Shown: positions 54,979-63,634 of the stretch, in pieces | Position numbering within the stretch: position 1 is the stretch's first letter | Layout of the letters: every line of letters begins with the position of its first letter | NCBI RefSeq assembly: GCF_013912375.1 | Contig: NZ_JACETV010000009.1 | Span: 186,001 to 250,000 of the forward strand | Source of the DNA: Emticicia sp. BO119 | Lineage (GTDB): Bacteria > Bacteroidota > Bacteroidia > Cytophagales > Spirosomataceae | DNA: 64,000 nucleotides | Direction of reading: 5' to 3' | Translations under genes and position numbers: made by a program | The notes under the pieces: model-generated | What the model saw: the letters and a program-made list of their open reading frames with translations, nothing else | What the model was told of the DNA's origin: nothing | Databases searched by the model: none

Positions 54979-55299
54979 TCACCCGAATTTATTTTCACGA
55001 GAAAGTTGAAATTGTTGAAGACAATGGTAAATATCGCTCGTTTTCCAGGCCGTGATGCGTGGCCCTAATTTATAGGGTCTAGGGAATTGTCCTGTTTTGC
55101 AACCATTCCACCAGGTGGCTTTACTGACTGGTATTAATTTCAGAACCTGACTTAAACGCATATACCCAAAAGATTCCTGACTAAAATGTTTGGTATCTGT
55201 CAACTCAATCCTCCCCGTTATCAATAGTGGTCTGCGATGTAGTGCAGTATGAATACTTTTTTCAAAAAGAAATAAAAAATCAAAATCATTAAGTTCCAT
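54979..55299 (-). CDS. AlpA-like excisionase/regulator
   Basis: 106 aa. The C-terminal 55 residues are the AlpA fold: YMRLSQVLKLIPVSKATWWNGCKTGQFPRPYKLGPRITAWKTSDI. AlpA proteins act as activators of integrase genes or as excisionases in P4-type elements. It is convergent with the integrase gene, with 11 bases between stops. The first 45 residues are not typical and the start could be internal (Met at 55161). Confidence 0.85.
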   Translation of the reverse strand: MELNDFDFLFLFEKSIHTALHRRPLLITGRIELTDTKHFSQESFGYMRLSQVLKLIPVSKATWWNGCKTGQFPRPYKLGPRITAWKTSDIYHCLQQFQLSRENKFG

Positions 55300-55519
55300 A
55301 GCAACAAAAGAAATTCAGCATAAATAGTTTAGTCAACCATGCTATTGTATGTGTTCTTTTCAATTCAAGAAATTGAAAGATAACATGCCCCTTTTCAAAA
55401 GCATTATTGGTTTGTGTTTAATGAACTGATGAGTCGTTTGACAGCAAGTACACGAATCCTTTACCCAGATGTCCAAAGTTTTTGCTTCACGAATTTGTTC
55501 CGGGATAAAAGGAAAAGAA

Positions 55520-56008
55520 ATGTCGAAAAATCCTACTGCCAATACAAAGCCCCTCCTTTTAAATCCTGACTTAGCTGATTCATCCCTCGAATACGAACTG
55601 GCAAAAGCAACAGAAAAATATCCCCTTTCCCGGATTCTTTTAAATACCGAATTGACCGCTCAGTATCTTTGCTTTTCAGCCTGCACTTTAGCAGCCTGGC
55701 GTTCCGGCAAACGTCACCGTTTGCCCTATCAAAAAAAGGGTAAAATCATTTATTACCGTCTCTCAGATTTAAATGCTTTTATTGCAGCACATGCTTCTCA
55801 ACCTTTAGAAAATAAGCATTTCTGCCAACCACTGATTAACCGCAAAAGAGCAGCTCATGAGGTCAATTCTACCTTAGGCACCTTAGAGGTCTGGAATAGT
55901 ACCGGAACAAAGGAATTGGTTTACATCAAAATCGGCAGGGCTGTCCGTTATCGCCCTTACGACCTGTTGGCCTTCAATTTGGCAAGACTTCGGGTTCGTA
56001 AGTCCTGA
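55520..56008 (+). CDS. Helix-turn-helix protein with two MerR/HTH_17-like units
   Basis: 162 aa from ATG 55520, supported by an AAAGGAAAAG ribosome site; a longer frame begins at 55469. Two excisionase-like units are visible: LLNTELTAQYLCFSACTLAAWRSGK...KKGKIIYYRLSDLNAFI and AHEVNSTLGTLEVWNSTGTK...YIKIGRAVRYRPYDLLAF. This tandem arrangement suggests DNA binding with a role in element regulation or excision. Confidence 0.7.
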   Translation: MSKNPTANTKPLLLNPDLADSSLEYELAKATEKYPLSRILLNTELTAQYLCFSACTLAAWRSGKRHRLPYQKKGKIIYYRLSDLNAFIAAHASQPLENKHFCQPLINRKRAAHEVNSTLGTLEVWNSTGTKELVYIKIGRAVRYRPYDLLAFNLARLRVRKS

Positions 56009-56064
56009 ATAGTCACTTATTAATTTTTCATTCAATCCCCATCCTTACTCAACAGGAGAACGCA

Positions 56065-56787
56065 ATGGTTAAACCAAAGGCGGAACTTACCGCTATGACT
56101 GATATTGAAAGAATTTTCCAATCATCTTCACAGGAAACCAAACATTTACCCCAAAACTTTGTCAATCCAGTTTTAGACTTCCCGGCTGTGAAGCATTACC
56201 CATGCTCAGCATTAGTCATGAAAAGTAAGCGGAAAAGCATTCAAAGCAAAGGGCTGTTTGACTTCCTGAAAACGTTGGGCATCTCCACCGAAATAGCACA
56301 ATACTACTTTCATGAAGTCTGTGTGTACAATAAACAAACACAGGAGAAACTCAAAACGCTTGGCTTTCGAAATGAAGATGAGGGCTTTGAACTAATCAAT
56401 CCCTTTTTCAGAGGAACCATTGGCTCGCAAGCCATTTCCTTTATTCGTGGGACAATGCCTAAACCCGAAAGTATCCATCTCTTTAAAGACAGTCTGGATT
56501 TTCTGTCTTTCTTGAGCAAACTAGGCGGGAAGAAACTGCTGGCTGATACCATCATTTTACATGCCACTACCTGTCTGGAGCAAATCAATCCATATATCTG
56601 CAACTATGGTTATAAGCACGTTTATTCCTGGATGAGCAATGATCAAACCGGACAACAAGCCAAAGCATATATCCAGAATCTTGTCAGTACTGAAGAGGAA
56701 TCAAAGCACAAGCCGATGAATATGCTTTATGCTCCCTGTAAAGACCTTAGTAAATGGTACCAACAACAATTGCAGAATAAATCATAG
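56065..56787 (+). CDS. Toprim-like protein of the conjugative element
   Basis: 240 aa with an AGGAG ribosome site. The sequence FRGTIGSQAISFIRG, SIHLFKDSLDFLSFL, TIILHATTCLEQ and YKHVYSWMSNDQTGQQAKAYI follows the order of a Toprim_2 domain of plasmid primases (glycine-rich strand, then a DxD-like end seen here as NDQTG). It lacks the N-terminal zinc finger and DNA primase core, so it may be a reduced primase. The assignment is tentative. Confidence 0.5.
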   Translation: MVKPKAELTAMTDIERIFQSSSQETKHLPQNFVNPVLDFPAVKHYPCSALVMKSKRKSIQSKGLFDFLKTLGISTEIAQYYFHEVCVYNKQTQEKLKTLGFRNEDEGFELINPFFRGTIGSQAISFIRGTMPKPESIHLFKDSLDFLSFLSKLGGKKLLADTIILHATTCLEQINPYICNYGYKHVYSWMSNDQTGQQAKAYIQNLVSTEEESKHKPMNMLYAPCKDLSKWYQQQLQNKS

Positions 56788-56796
56788 GAAAGTACC

Positions 56797-57270
56797 ATGA
56801 ATTACGCACAACTCAAATCCTTATACCGGGTTTCAGAAATCGGGATTCATTATAAATACAAAGTTCCTTATAAAGACAGAGTCCATATAAATTCGCCCTC
56901 CGTTGCCTATGATGTGCTCAGATTGGCATGGGATCAGAATAAGATTGAACTCCTGGAACAGTTCAAAATCCTGCTGCTCGACAACAGAAGTAATTGTCTG
57001 GGATTGGTCGATATAGCTTCCGGCAGCATCAATAGTTGTATTGTCGATACAAGACTCCTGTTTTCTGCGGCATTAAAAGCAAAAGCCAGCGGAATTATTC
57101 TCGCTCATAACCACCCGTCAGGAAGCCTGACTCCCAGTGAAAATGACAAAAAACTGACTGAAAAAATCTGTGAGGGAGGTAAGATTTTAGATATTGCCAT
57201 CTTCGACCACCTCATTGTTTCTCCGCAAAGTTATTATTCCTTCGCTGACAACGGTCTGATGCCCAAATAG
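56797..57270 (+). CDS. radC: RadC/JAB-domain protein, copy 1
   Basis: 157 aa. The JAMM motif is complete: LAHNHPSGSLTPSENDKKLT with the upstream Glu in IELLEQFKILLL, and FDHLIVSPQSYYSFADNGLM at the end. RadC-like JAB proteins are frequent in conjugative elements; their role is uncertain and the old DNA repair link is disputed. Start with a GGAAA site 10 bases after the Toprim-like gene. It is about half identical by eye to copy 2 at 58.6 kb. Confidence 0.9.
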   Translation: MNYAQLKSLYRVSEIGIHYKYKVPYKDRVHINSPSVAYDVLRLAWDQNKIELLEQFKILLLDNRSNCLGLVDIASGSINSCIVDTRLLFSAALKAKASGIILAHNHPSGSLTPSENDKKLTEKICEGGKILDIAIFDHLIVSPQSYYSFADNGLMPK

Positions 57271-57324
57271 CAATCAATCATTTGCACTTTTTTATTGAGT
57301 CTTTCCCACCAAAGGACAGATGCC

Positions 57325-58206
57325 TTGCAGACTTTTCACAGAATTATTCAGGGTGATTGCAGACAGATGAGTGAGGTAGCTGATAGTTCTGTTCATCTAA
57401 TCGTAACATCTCCCCCTTACTGGAACATCAAAGACTATGGGACTATAGAGCAGATTGGCTTCTATCAGAGTTTTGAAGATTATATCAATCATCTCAACCT
57501 GGTCTGGAAAGAATGCCACCGTACCCTGATGGATGGTTGCAGGCTGTGTATCAATATTGCTGATACTTTATCCAGCAAAGCTATTTATGGGCGTAATAAG
57601 GTAGTGGCAATCCACACAGAAATTATCAAGTTCTGTGAGATTATCGGCTTTGACTATATGGGATCCATTATCTGGCAGAAAATCGGCAATGACAAAGGTG
57701 TCTTTTTAGGGTCTTATCCCTTTCCCAGAAACGGGGTCATACAGATAGACTACGAGTACATTCTTGTATTCAGAAAATCAGGGAAAAGCCCTCAACCCAC
57801 CCTATCACAAAAAGAGTTTTCAAAAATGACTTTGAAGGAATGGCAGAAATACTTTGCAGGACATTGGAATTTTCCGGGAACGCTCCAGAATAAGGGACAC
57901 ATAGCTATGTTCCCTCAGGAACTCCCCAAAAGATTAATCCGCATGTTCAGTTTTATAGGGGAAACGGTGCTTGATCCTTTTGGCGGCAGCGGCACAACCG
58001 CCTTGGCGGCCAAAAATAACGGCAGAAATTCTATCTCCTATGAAATCAGTCCTGATTACACAGAAATTATTAAAGACAAACTGCAAACGTATCAGGGTGA
58101 TTTATTCGGGACAAGTTTTGAGTTTATTCAGCAACAAGCAGATGCAATAGATTTTGCTGATATGATTTCAAAACTGCCTTATCTTTTCAAAGACCCACAC
58201 GCATGA
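57325..58206 (+). CDS. Orphan DNA methyltransferase (N4/N6 type)
   Basis: 293 aa from TTG 57325, chosen because AAAGGA at 57311-57316 stands 8 bases before it; the frame opens at TTG 57295. The catalytic motif is TSPPYWNIKDYG (SPPY suggests N4-cytosine or the beta class). The SAM motif DPFGGSGTTALAAKNNGRNSISYEI lies at the C-terminus, so it is of the beta architecture. No restriction gene is adjacent. In the leading part of a conjugative element it likely protects incoming DNA from host restriction. Confidence 0.85.
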   Translation: MQTFHRIIQGDCRQMSEVADSSVHLIVTSPPYWNIKDYGTIEQIGFYQSFEDYINHLNLVWKECHRTLMDGCRLCINIADTLSSKAIYGRNKVVAIHTEIIKFCEIIGFDYMGSIIWQKIGNDKGVFLGSYPFPRNGVIQIDYEYILVFRKSGKSPQPTLSQKEFSKMTLKEWQKYFAGHWNFPGTLQNKGHIAMFPQELPKRLIRMFSFIGETVLDPFGGSGTTALAAKNNGRNSISYEISPDYTEIIKDKLQTYQGDLFGTSFEFIQQQADAIDFADMISKLPYLFKDPHA

Positions 58207-58583
58207 CAGGCCACCTGATTATGCTTCTTTAAAAACTTACTCCCGTAAAAAGGCAAAGGGGACAAATGTGCCCCCGATGAACCCAAAACAACTTTTGCTG
58301 TGACTAAAAAAGGTTACAAATTTCACTACTTCTGTACGCAGATGCAAGTAAAAAATTACTATTTTCTTCATCAAATTCCTGTTCCGGCTGTTCTTATGTT
58401 CCTTAGTTGGTGGTGGTTTGATGCTGTCAGCCTGGCTCAAAGAGTGGAGATGACGCTTATCCCTCTTTTTTTACTAATAAAAAAAGCTCGTCCCTGCGAC
58501 TCACTCCTTCGGAGTTCGGGGAGCTATCTCCATTCTTTGAGCCTTTTTTGCTGCCATCATCCACCACCCACAAAGGAGACCTA
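58207..58583 (+). ncRNA. Structured noncoding repeat, copy A, upstream of radC-2
   Basis: This intergenic stretch contains a large foldable block (58409-58568). The outer stem is GGTGGTG/CACCACC (58409-58415 with 58562-58568). The main stem is GGCTCAAAGAGTGGAGAT (58434-58451) with ATCTCCATTCTTTGAGCC (58526-58543), 18 pairs with one wobble. Inside are two hairpins, an A/T-rich one (CTTTTTTT/AAAAAAAG) and ACTCC-TTC-GGAGT. TATCCC and GGGGAGC may pair as a further stem. A run of six T follows the main stem. The AAAGGAG site of radC-2 comes 3 bases after the outer stem. A related copy is at 60.07 kb. Whether it acts as RNA or single-stranded DNA is open. Confidence 0.55.
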
Positions 58584-59063
58584 ATGATGAACGGCCAGCT
58601 TTTCCCTGAAATATTTCAGGTGGCAGAAATCGAAATCAGTTACCGCAATACTACCCCTTTCAACGAACGAATTTTGGTCAATAAATCTCAAAGTGCTTAT
58701 GAAATTCTGAATGCTTCATGGGATAAAGATAAAATAGAATTGGTTGAGCAATTCAAAATCCTTTTACTCAATCGGCAAAATCATTGTCTGGGAATTGTCA
58801 ACCTCTCTACAGGTAGCTCCTTTGGTACGCCAGTTGACCCACGATTGGTTTTTGCCGCTGCCTTGAAAGCCAATGCTACCGCTCTTGTTCTTGCTCACAA
58901 CCATCCTACAGGCAACGTATCACCAACCAATGATGATATTGTTACTACAAAAAGCCTTGCCAAGGCAGCAGAATTATTCGGCATAGCCATATTTGACCAT
59001 CTTATTCTCTCCAAAGACGGGTTCTTTTCTTTTGGAGCCAATGGGCTTTTGCCTAAAAAATAA
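58584..59063 (+). CDS. radC: RadC/JAB-domain protein, copy 2
   Basis: 159 aa from ATG 58584, with AAAGGAG at 58572-58578 (a second ATG follows at once). JAMM motif: LAHNHPTGNVSPTNDDIVTT, with Glu in IELVEQFKILLL and FDHLILSKDGFFSFGANGLL at the end. It is a paralogue of the 56.8 kb copy, and a structured repeat lies directly before it. The duplicate probably serves a distinct step or timing in transfer. Confidence 0.9.
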   Translation: MMNGQLFPEIFQVAEIEISYRNTTPFNERILVNKSQSAYEILNASWDKDKIELVEQFKILLLNRQNHCLGIVNLSTGSSFGTPVDPRLVFAAALKANATALVLAHNHPTGNVSPTNDDIVTTKSLAKAAELFGIAIFDHLILSKDGFFSFGANGLLPKK

Positions 59064-59101
59064 ATTCAAACAACCAATTTACCCTTAACCGGAGGTCAGG
59101 A

Positions 59102-59992
59102 ATGAACCAAACCAATGACATTTATACCCGTATCACCAATAAAATTCTGGCCGACCTTGAAAAAGGCGAACTGACATGGCGAAAGCCCTGGAATAGTGCA
59201 CATTTATCTGAAAACATCCAGCGTCCTTTGCGCTGGAATAATATCCCTTATACAGGCATTAATACCGTTGTTTTATGGGCAACGGCAGCAGAAAAAAGTT
59301 ATGACTTGCCGCATTGGATGACCTTCAATCAGGCAGTGGATTTGAAAGCATCAGTCCGCAAAGGAGAAAAAGGTACACAAATCATTTATGCAGACCAGCT
59401 ATTGAAAGAAGAAGAAGACAAGCATGGTGAAAAACAAATCATTCAGATTCCTTTCCTGAAATCCTACACCGTCTTTAATGCCCATCAGATTGAAGGGTTG
59501 CCGGAACATTTTTATACAACTGCTGAACCTGTCCCGATTAATATACCCCAACGAATGGAGGCTATAGAAACTTTTTTTACACAAACAAAGGCTGATATTC
59601 GTAAAGGCTATAAGGCAGCTTATTATATTGGTGAGGACTATGTAGATATGCCGCCCATTGAAAGTTTTGAAACAGCCAAAGATTATTATGCGGTGTTGGC
59701 CCATGAGGTAACTCATTGGACACGACACCCGAAACGCCTCAACCGGGATTTTGGTCGTAAACAATGGGGTGATGAAGGCTATAGTAAAGAAGAACTCGTG
59801 GCCGAATTAGGTGCCTGTTTTCTGGCTGCTGATTTAGGTTTTGAACCCATGCCGGAGGAGAAGCATGCCGCTTACATCCAATCCTGGTTACAGGCATTGC
59901 AGGATGATAAAAAACTCATTGTCTTTGCTGCTTCCTATGCTCAGAAAGCCACCGAATATCTGCATAGTCTGCAAAGTCCGGTACTGTTCTAA
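59102..59992 (+). CDS. ardC: ArdC-like antirestriction protein with zincin metallopeptidase domain
   Basis: 296 aa with an excellent GGAGG site. The N-terminal half is the ArdC ssDNA-binding domain: NDIYTRITNKILADLEKGELTWRKPWNS, YTGINTVVLW, DLPHWMTFNQA, VRKGEKGTQIIY. The C-terminal half is a zincin-like peptidase with HEVTHW (HExxH) and later KEELVAELGACFLAADLG. ArdC proteins counter host type I restriction during conjugation and coat incoming ssDNA. It stands among methyltransferase and RadC genes. Confidence 0.9.
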   Translation: MNQTNDIYTRITNKILADLEKGELTWRKPWNSAHLSENIQRPLRWNNIPYTGINTVVLWATAAEKSYDLPHWMTFNQAVDLKASVRKGEKGTQIIYADQLLKEEEDKHGEKQIIQIPFLKSYTVFNAHQIEGLPEHFYTTAEPVPINIPQRMEAIETFFTQTKADIRKGYKAAYYIGEDYVDMPPIESFETAKDYYAVLAHEVTHWTRHPKRLNRDFGRKQWGDEGYSKEELVAELGACFLAADLGFEPMPEEKHAAYIQSWLQALQDDKKLIVFAASYAQKATEYLHSLQSPVLF

Positions 59993-60268
59993 ACAAACAG
60001 AAGAGTGGCTATTTCAGGTTTTGTTGCTTTGGGTAAGTACACAAATTATCTTTTGTTTATGGGTGATTGAATGCTGTCAGCCTGGCTCAAACGCTGTGCC
60101 TGCGCTTATCCCTTATTTTACTTTGTAAAATAATCCCGGAGTGAACACTCTGCGACTCCTGACAAAAAATAGACGGCAAGCATCGATTTTTTGTCATTCG
60201 GGGAGCTACCACTGCTTTTCGAGCCTTTTTCGCTGCCATCATCAACCACAAACAAAGGAGATTTGCTG
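59993..60268 (+). ncRNA. Structured noncoding repeat, copy B, after ardC
   Basis: The block 60071-60257 repeats boxes of copy A in the same order: ATGCTGTCAGCCTGGCTCAA, GCTTATCCCT, TGCGACTC, TTCGGGGAGCTA, GAGCCTTTTT, GCTGCCATCATC and ACAAAGGAGA. Sequence between boxes differs but stems are kept: main stem GGCTC/GAGCC continued by CGCTGTG/CACTGC, inner hairpin TTATTTTAC/GTAAAATAA, and a second hairpin GACAAAAAA/TTTTTTGTC. It ends just before the AAAGGAG site of the next small gene. Confidence 0.55.
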
Positions 60269-60481
60269 ATGACAAACCCAACCGAAACCAATAAAAAATA
60301 TCCCACACACCAGATTTTTCTGGTTACGCCCATTCCGGGTAGTGAAAAGTCCAATTGGCTAAAAGTTGCGGCCGTTTGGGCAAACAAAGACGGTAAAGGG
60401 TTTAATATTGTCCCTGAACATCCTATTACCTCCGGTGGAAAATATGTTATGAGACCGTATAGCCCCAAAACCGATAAGTAA
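60269..60481 (+). CDS. Small element protein, DUF736-like
   Basis: 70 aa from ATG 60269 with AAAGGAG at 60254-60260. The core HQIFLVTPIPGSEKSNWLKVAAVWANKDGKGFNIVPEHPI resembles the short proteins of conjugative elements related to DUF736 (W..IGAAW.NKDGKG..I). No catalytic motif. It is preceded by the copy B repeat, so it likely belongs to the early-expressed leading genes. Confidence 0.55.
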   Translation: MTNPTETNKKYPTHQIFLVTPIPGSEKSNWLKVAAVWANKDGKGFNIVPEHPITSGGKYVMRPYSPKTDK

Positions 60482-60488
60482 TAAAATC

Positions 60489-60526
60489 AGGCTAGGCAGA
60501 TTGATTCTGCCTAGCCTCAACTTTTT
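60489..60526. terminator. Bidirectional intrinsic terminator
   Basis: AGGCTAGGCAGA (60489-60500) and TCTGCCTAGCCT (60506-60517) are perfect 12-base arms with a 5-base loop, followed on the plus strand by CAACTTTTTT. It separates two convergent genes and ends both leading-region and relaxase-operon transcripts. Confidence 0.9.
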
Positions 60527-60900
60527 TCTTCTATCTGTATCTCCGTTACCACCGTTTCTGCCTCTTCCGCATATCTTTCATCTACCTGATAAATAAACTG
60601 TGGCAACTGCTTTTTAAAGGCTAAAAATAAGGAGGTTAAACCATAGCCGAAAAGTGTGATCAGTTTGGAGGGTAATTCAATGATCATAGTATTCTTTTCT
60701 TGGCCTATCCTGAATTGGGTATGCACCACATACGAATAAGGGAAATCATCCATATTCCCGTCTTTCCACACCAGACAGAAATTACGGATCGAGCCTTCAC
60801 TCGCATAAAAGGCAGAAGTATCATCTTGTGAAGTTGACCCCGATTGACCCGGATTATTTTCCTTCATCTGGTCAAAACGCAGTTTATAATTTTGGCTCAT
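60517..60900 (-). CDS. Hypothetical protein downstream of the relaxase
   Basis: 127 aa, not recognised. One hydrophobic stretch (about 77-96, IIELPSKLITLFGYGLTSLFLA) could be membrane-associated. The C-terminus is acidic (EEAETVVTEIQIEEK). Its start overlaps the relaxase stop by 17 bases, so it is translated with it. A role in transfer is inferred only from the operon position. Confidence 0.65.
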   Translation of the reverse strand: MSQNYKLRFDQMKENNPGQSGSTSQDDTSAFYASEGSIRNFCLVWKDGNMDDFPYSYVVHTQFRIGQEKNTMIIELPSKLITLFGYGLTSLFLAFKKQLPQFIYQVDERYAEEAETVVTEIQIEEKS

Positions 60901-63634
60901 AAGGCTTATCTTTATTCGGTGCTGGTTTCCTGTCTCCTTTCTGTGGGTTCTTTGGAGTTGTCTTAGGCATCTCCCTGTTGATTTTGTCCCGGATTTGCTG
61001 ATGAATTAAATCGGTATTCGATTTGCCACTCACTAGTTCTATGGCTGACTGGCGATTTCCCAGCTTTGAAGCATGTTCCATTAATTCCTGTTTCTTGTCT
61101 GTATAAATCTTCACGCCTTCCTTGCCCCTTGAAACCGACACATAAAACTGTTTGGAACTGGTGGCCGGAAAGGTAGCGGCAGGTTGAGCAATCAGCACCT
61201 GATCTACACTCTTTCCCTGTGAAGCATGGGAGGTAATACAATACGCATGGGATAAATGTCCGAAGTCCTGATTGATTTCATACTCGGTTTTGCTTATGAC
61301 ATTTCGTAGTTGAATTTTGCCTGAATTACTGACCTTCAATACTTCAAACATTTGTCCGTTGAGCAGGTCTTTCTTTTGCAGATCGAAGCCATTCCGGGTA
61401 ACACGAACAATATCTTTCCGGGCTATCGGAATGAAACTTTTTTCATAGACTTCGTAATCCTTGCTTTTTTCTGTAGGCAATATACGTGTTTCTTTGGCCT
61501 CATTCTGAATATGAACCCCCTTCTCTGTACATTCACTAATCGTCCACTGACTACCTCTTTTGATATGGGGCAGGTTCTGGTTAAACTGGATGACCTGACC
61601 TTCCTGCAAATTTCGCCAGTCGGCTTTTTGTGCTTCAGTCAAGTACAGGTTTCGCAGACGGGAAACATTCAGTTCTTTTTTGCCCAGCATGCCCGATGAT
61701 TTCATCTTTTGCCTCAGTGCTTCTGTTACTTCATCACTCTGTTGACGGGTCGGAGAAATCACTAAAGCTGTCTTTTTATTTTTTAGGGTGTCCAGATAAT
61801 CATTCACCAGCATTTCATAGGGCTTTTTCGGGTCTATTTCTTTGATAGCTCCCATGTCTTCCAGTTTTTCAAAAGCACTGGCCACATCTCCCACCGATAA
61901 ATCTTCTACGGCCTGTTTATAGACTTCATTCTTTTGCCGATAAATTTTACTGATTTCTGCGGTCTTGATTCCTGCCACTGTGTTCAAAATCCGTAAGGCA
62001 TCCCCTCTGTCAACGCTGGCATGCTGACGGGTATCTCCTACCAGAATCAACCGGGCATTCTGTTGGTCTGCTATCTCAAGCAGGTGGGTCATGTCTCTGG
62101 TTCCTAACATCCCTGCCTCATCGACAATCAATACCTGTCCTTTCAATTTATCCTGCATGTCCCTGTCTAGTTTCAAACGGCTGACAGTATCAGCCTGCTT
62201 AAATCCTGACTCCCTGAGTGTCCCTCTGGAAGCCTCACTTGAAGGCGCAATGATGGTGATGGTCTTACCTGTCTTTTCAAGCAAAGGGACCAGTTCCTGA
62301 AGGGTGGAGGTTTTTCCTGTTCCGGCTTTTCCGGTAACAATCGAAACCCGGTTGGTTGTGCTTAACACATGTTCAATGGCAGCTTTTTGTTCCCCTTGTA
62401 ATTTTGTTTCCGGTATTTTAGCATACAAGGGGCGTAATTTGCCAAAGCCCTGACGGGCCAGCCTGACCATTCTTTGTTCTTCTGCAAGCACGGCTTTCGT
62501 GGTGGTCATGAGTTTGCCTTTTTCTTCCACATGGATCAGCCGGGAATCCTGGGCAAAGTTTTCAGTAATTCCTTCTAATGAAACTTTTGCATGGCCTATG
62601 CTGTAGCGATAGGCAGAGGCCAACAGCCGTCTGTCTTGTAAGACGGATGCTCTTTCAAAACCATGCTGAACCGCAAAACCTATACAATGTTCCGGGGTCA
62701 GGAGGCGTTCTTCTTTCCGTTGGGCATAACGAATAACCGGATTTTCCTGCTTGCCTTCTTTTTCCGTATGCGCATGAATTTGTCTTCGCCATTCGATTGT
62801 CAGGTCTTCCATCGAATGGCCTTTCTGTTTTTTACTCCGGGTTCTGGCGCCTAATTCATCCAGTTCTTTTGCATCGGTAATGCCTTTTTCTTTCGCCACC
62901 CGACCGATTTCATCGGTACGTTTGGAGAACAGACCAATGACTGGTTTGGGTACTCCTTTGACTTCAAAAGAGGTTCGGGTGGCCTCAATCCCATATCCCA
63001 GATTATTCAGGTCATCGGACAGGTATTTCTGGAAACGTGCCTGATAATAAGGCATATCCCTTTTAATGTCCCGGAACTGGCAAGCCTTGATCCTTTGCTC
63101 TTGTTCATCCCAGGTCGCATTGAAGACAAAGCAATGGGCATGCAGGTGAGGGTCCGGCATCGACCCGTCAACAGGTCTTGCCGTCTGATGGGTGAAATCG
63201 ACCCACAGAAGCTCGCCAGTGGGTCTTTCTTCATCCCGGCCTCTGGTGCGTACCCTGGTCTTACTGTCCTGCTCCATGTCCTGCATGGTCGCTCTGACGC
63301 TTCTTTCAAAGGCTTGCAGGATATGGTCGTCTTTGGAGAGGACATGCAGGATAGAGACGGATTTCGGACAGTGGAAATTGATGTCATAGCCCACTGTCCG
63401 GTCGTCTTTCGTCCGGGGAGTCAAAGCCTTTCCGGTCGCCGGATTGATATTATCGCACAGGTCATTGAACAGGTCTTTATTGACCTGTCCTTTGATGCCT
63501 AAACGTTCAGCTAAAAGACCCTGTACTTTCCCCTGTAATTCCTGATCAGTGACATAGTAATCAGACCGGGAAAGTTCATCTTTGAAATAGGCTTTGGCAT
63601 GGGCGGCAGAACTGCTTTGTATCATCCGTATCAT
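60884..63634 (-). CDS. MobF-family conjugative relaxase-helicase (TrwC/TraI-like)
   Basis: 916 aa (or 913 from the second Met). The relaxase domain (about 1-290) has a Tyr pair (SDYYVTDQE, about 25-26) and the three-His motif PDPHLHAHCF (about 160-168). The C-terminal half is a RecD-type helicase: VTGKAGTGKTSTLQEL, VLIVDEAGMLGTRDM, LVGDTRQHASVDRGDA and ASQGKSVDQVL. It nicks oriT and unwinds the transferred strand. MobF relaxases are most common in Proteobacteria. It is on the strand opposite to the anti-defence genes, as expected if those lie in the leading region. Confidence 0.93.
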   Translation of the reverse strand: MIRMIQSSSAAHAKAYFKDELSRSDYYVTDQELQGKVQGLLAERLGIKGQVNKDLFNDLCDNINPATGKALTPRTKDDRTVGYDINFHCPKSVSILHVLSKDDHILQAFERSVRATMQDMEQDSKTRVRTRGRDEERPTGELLWVDFTHQTARPVDGSMPDPHLHAHCFVFNATWDEQEQRIKACQFRDIKRDMPYYQARFQKYLSDDLNNLGYGIEATRTSFEVKGVPKPVIGLFSKRTDEIGRVAKEKGITDAKELDELGARTRSKKQKGHSMEDLTIEWRRQIHAHTEKEGKQENPVIRYAQRKEERLLTPEHCIGFAVQHGFERASVLQDRRLLASAYRYSIGHAKVSLEGITENFAQDSRLIHVEEKGKLMTTTKAVLAEEQRMVRLARQGFGKLRPLYAKIPETKLQGEQKAAIEHVLSTTNRVSIVTGKAGTGKTSTLQELVPLLEKTGKTITIIAPSSEASRGTLRESGFKQADTVSRLKLDRDMQDKLKGQVLIVDEAGMLGTRDMTHLLEIADQQNARLILVGDTRQHASVDRGDALRILNTVAGIKTAEISKIYRQKNEVYKQAVEDLSVGDVASAFEKLEDMGAIKEIDPKKPYEMLVNDYLDTLKNKKTALVISPTRQQSDEVTEALRQKMKSSGMLGKKELNVSRLRNLYLTEAQKADWRNLQEGQVIQFNQNLPHIKRGSQWTISECTEKGVHIQNEAKETRILPTEKSKDYEVYEKSFIPIARKDIVRVTRNGFDLQKKDLLNGQMFEVLKVSNSGKIQLRNVISKTEYEINQDFGHLSHAYCITSHASQGKSVDQVLIAQPAATFPATSSKQFYVSVSRGKEGVKIYTDKKQELMEHASKLGNRQSAIELVSGKSNTDLIHQQIRDKINREMPKTTPKNPQKGDRKPAPNKDKPYEPKL

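Noticed and set aside
60087-60468. Minus-strand reading frames across the copy B repeat
   Set aside because: They run through the hairpins and the opposite small gene, without ribosome sites or family features.
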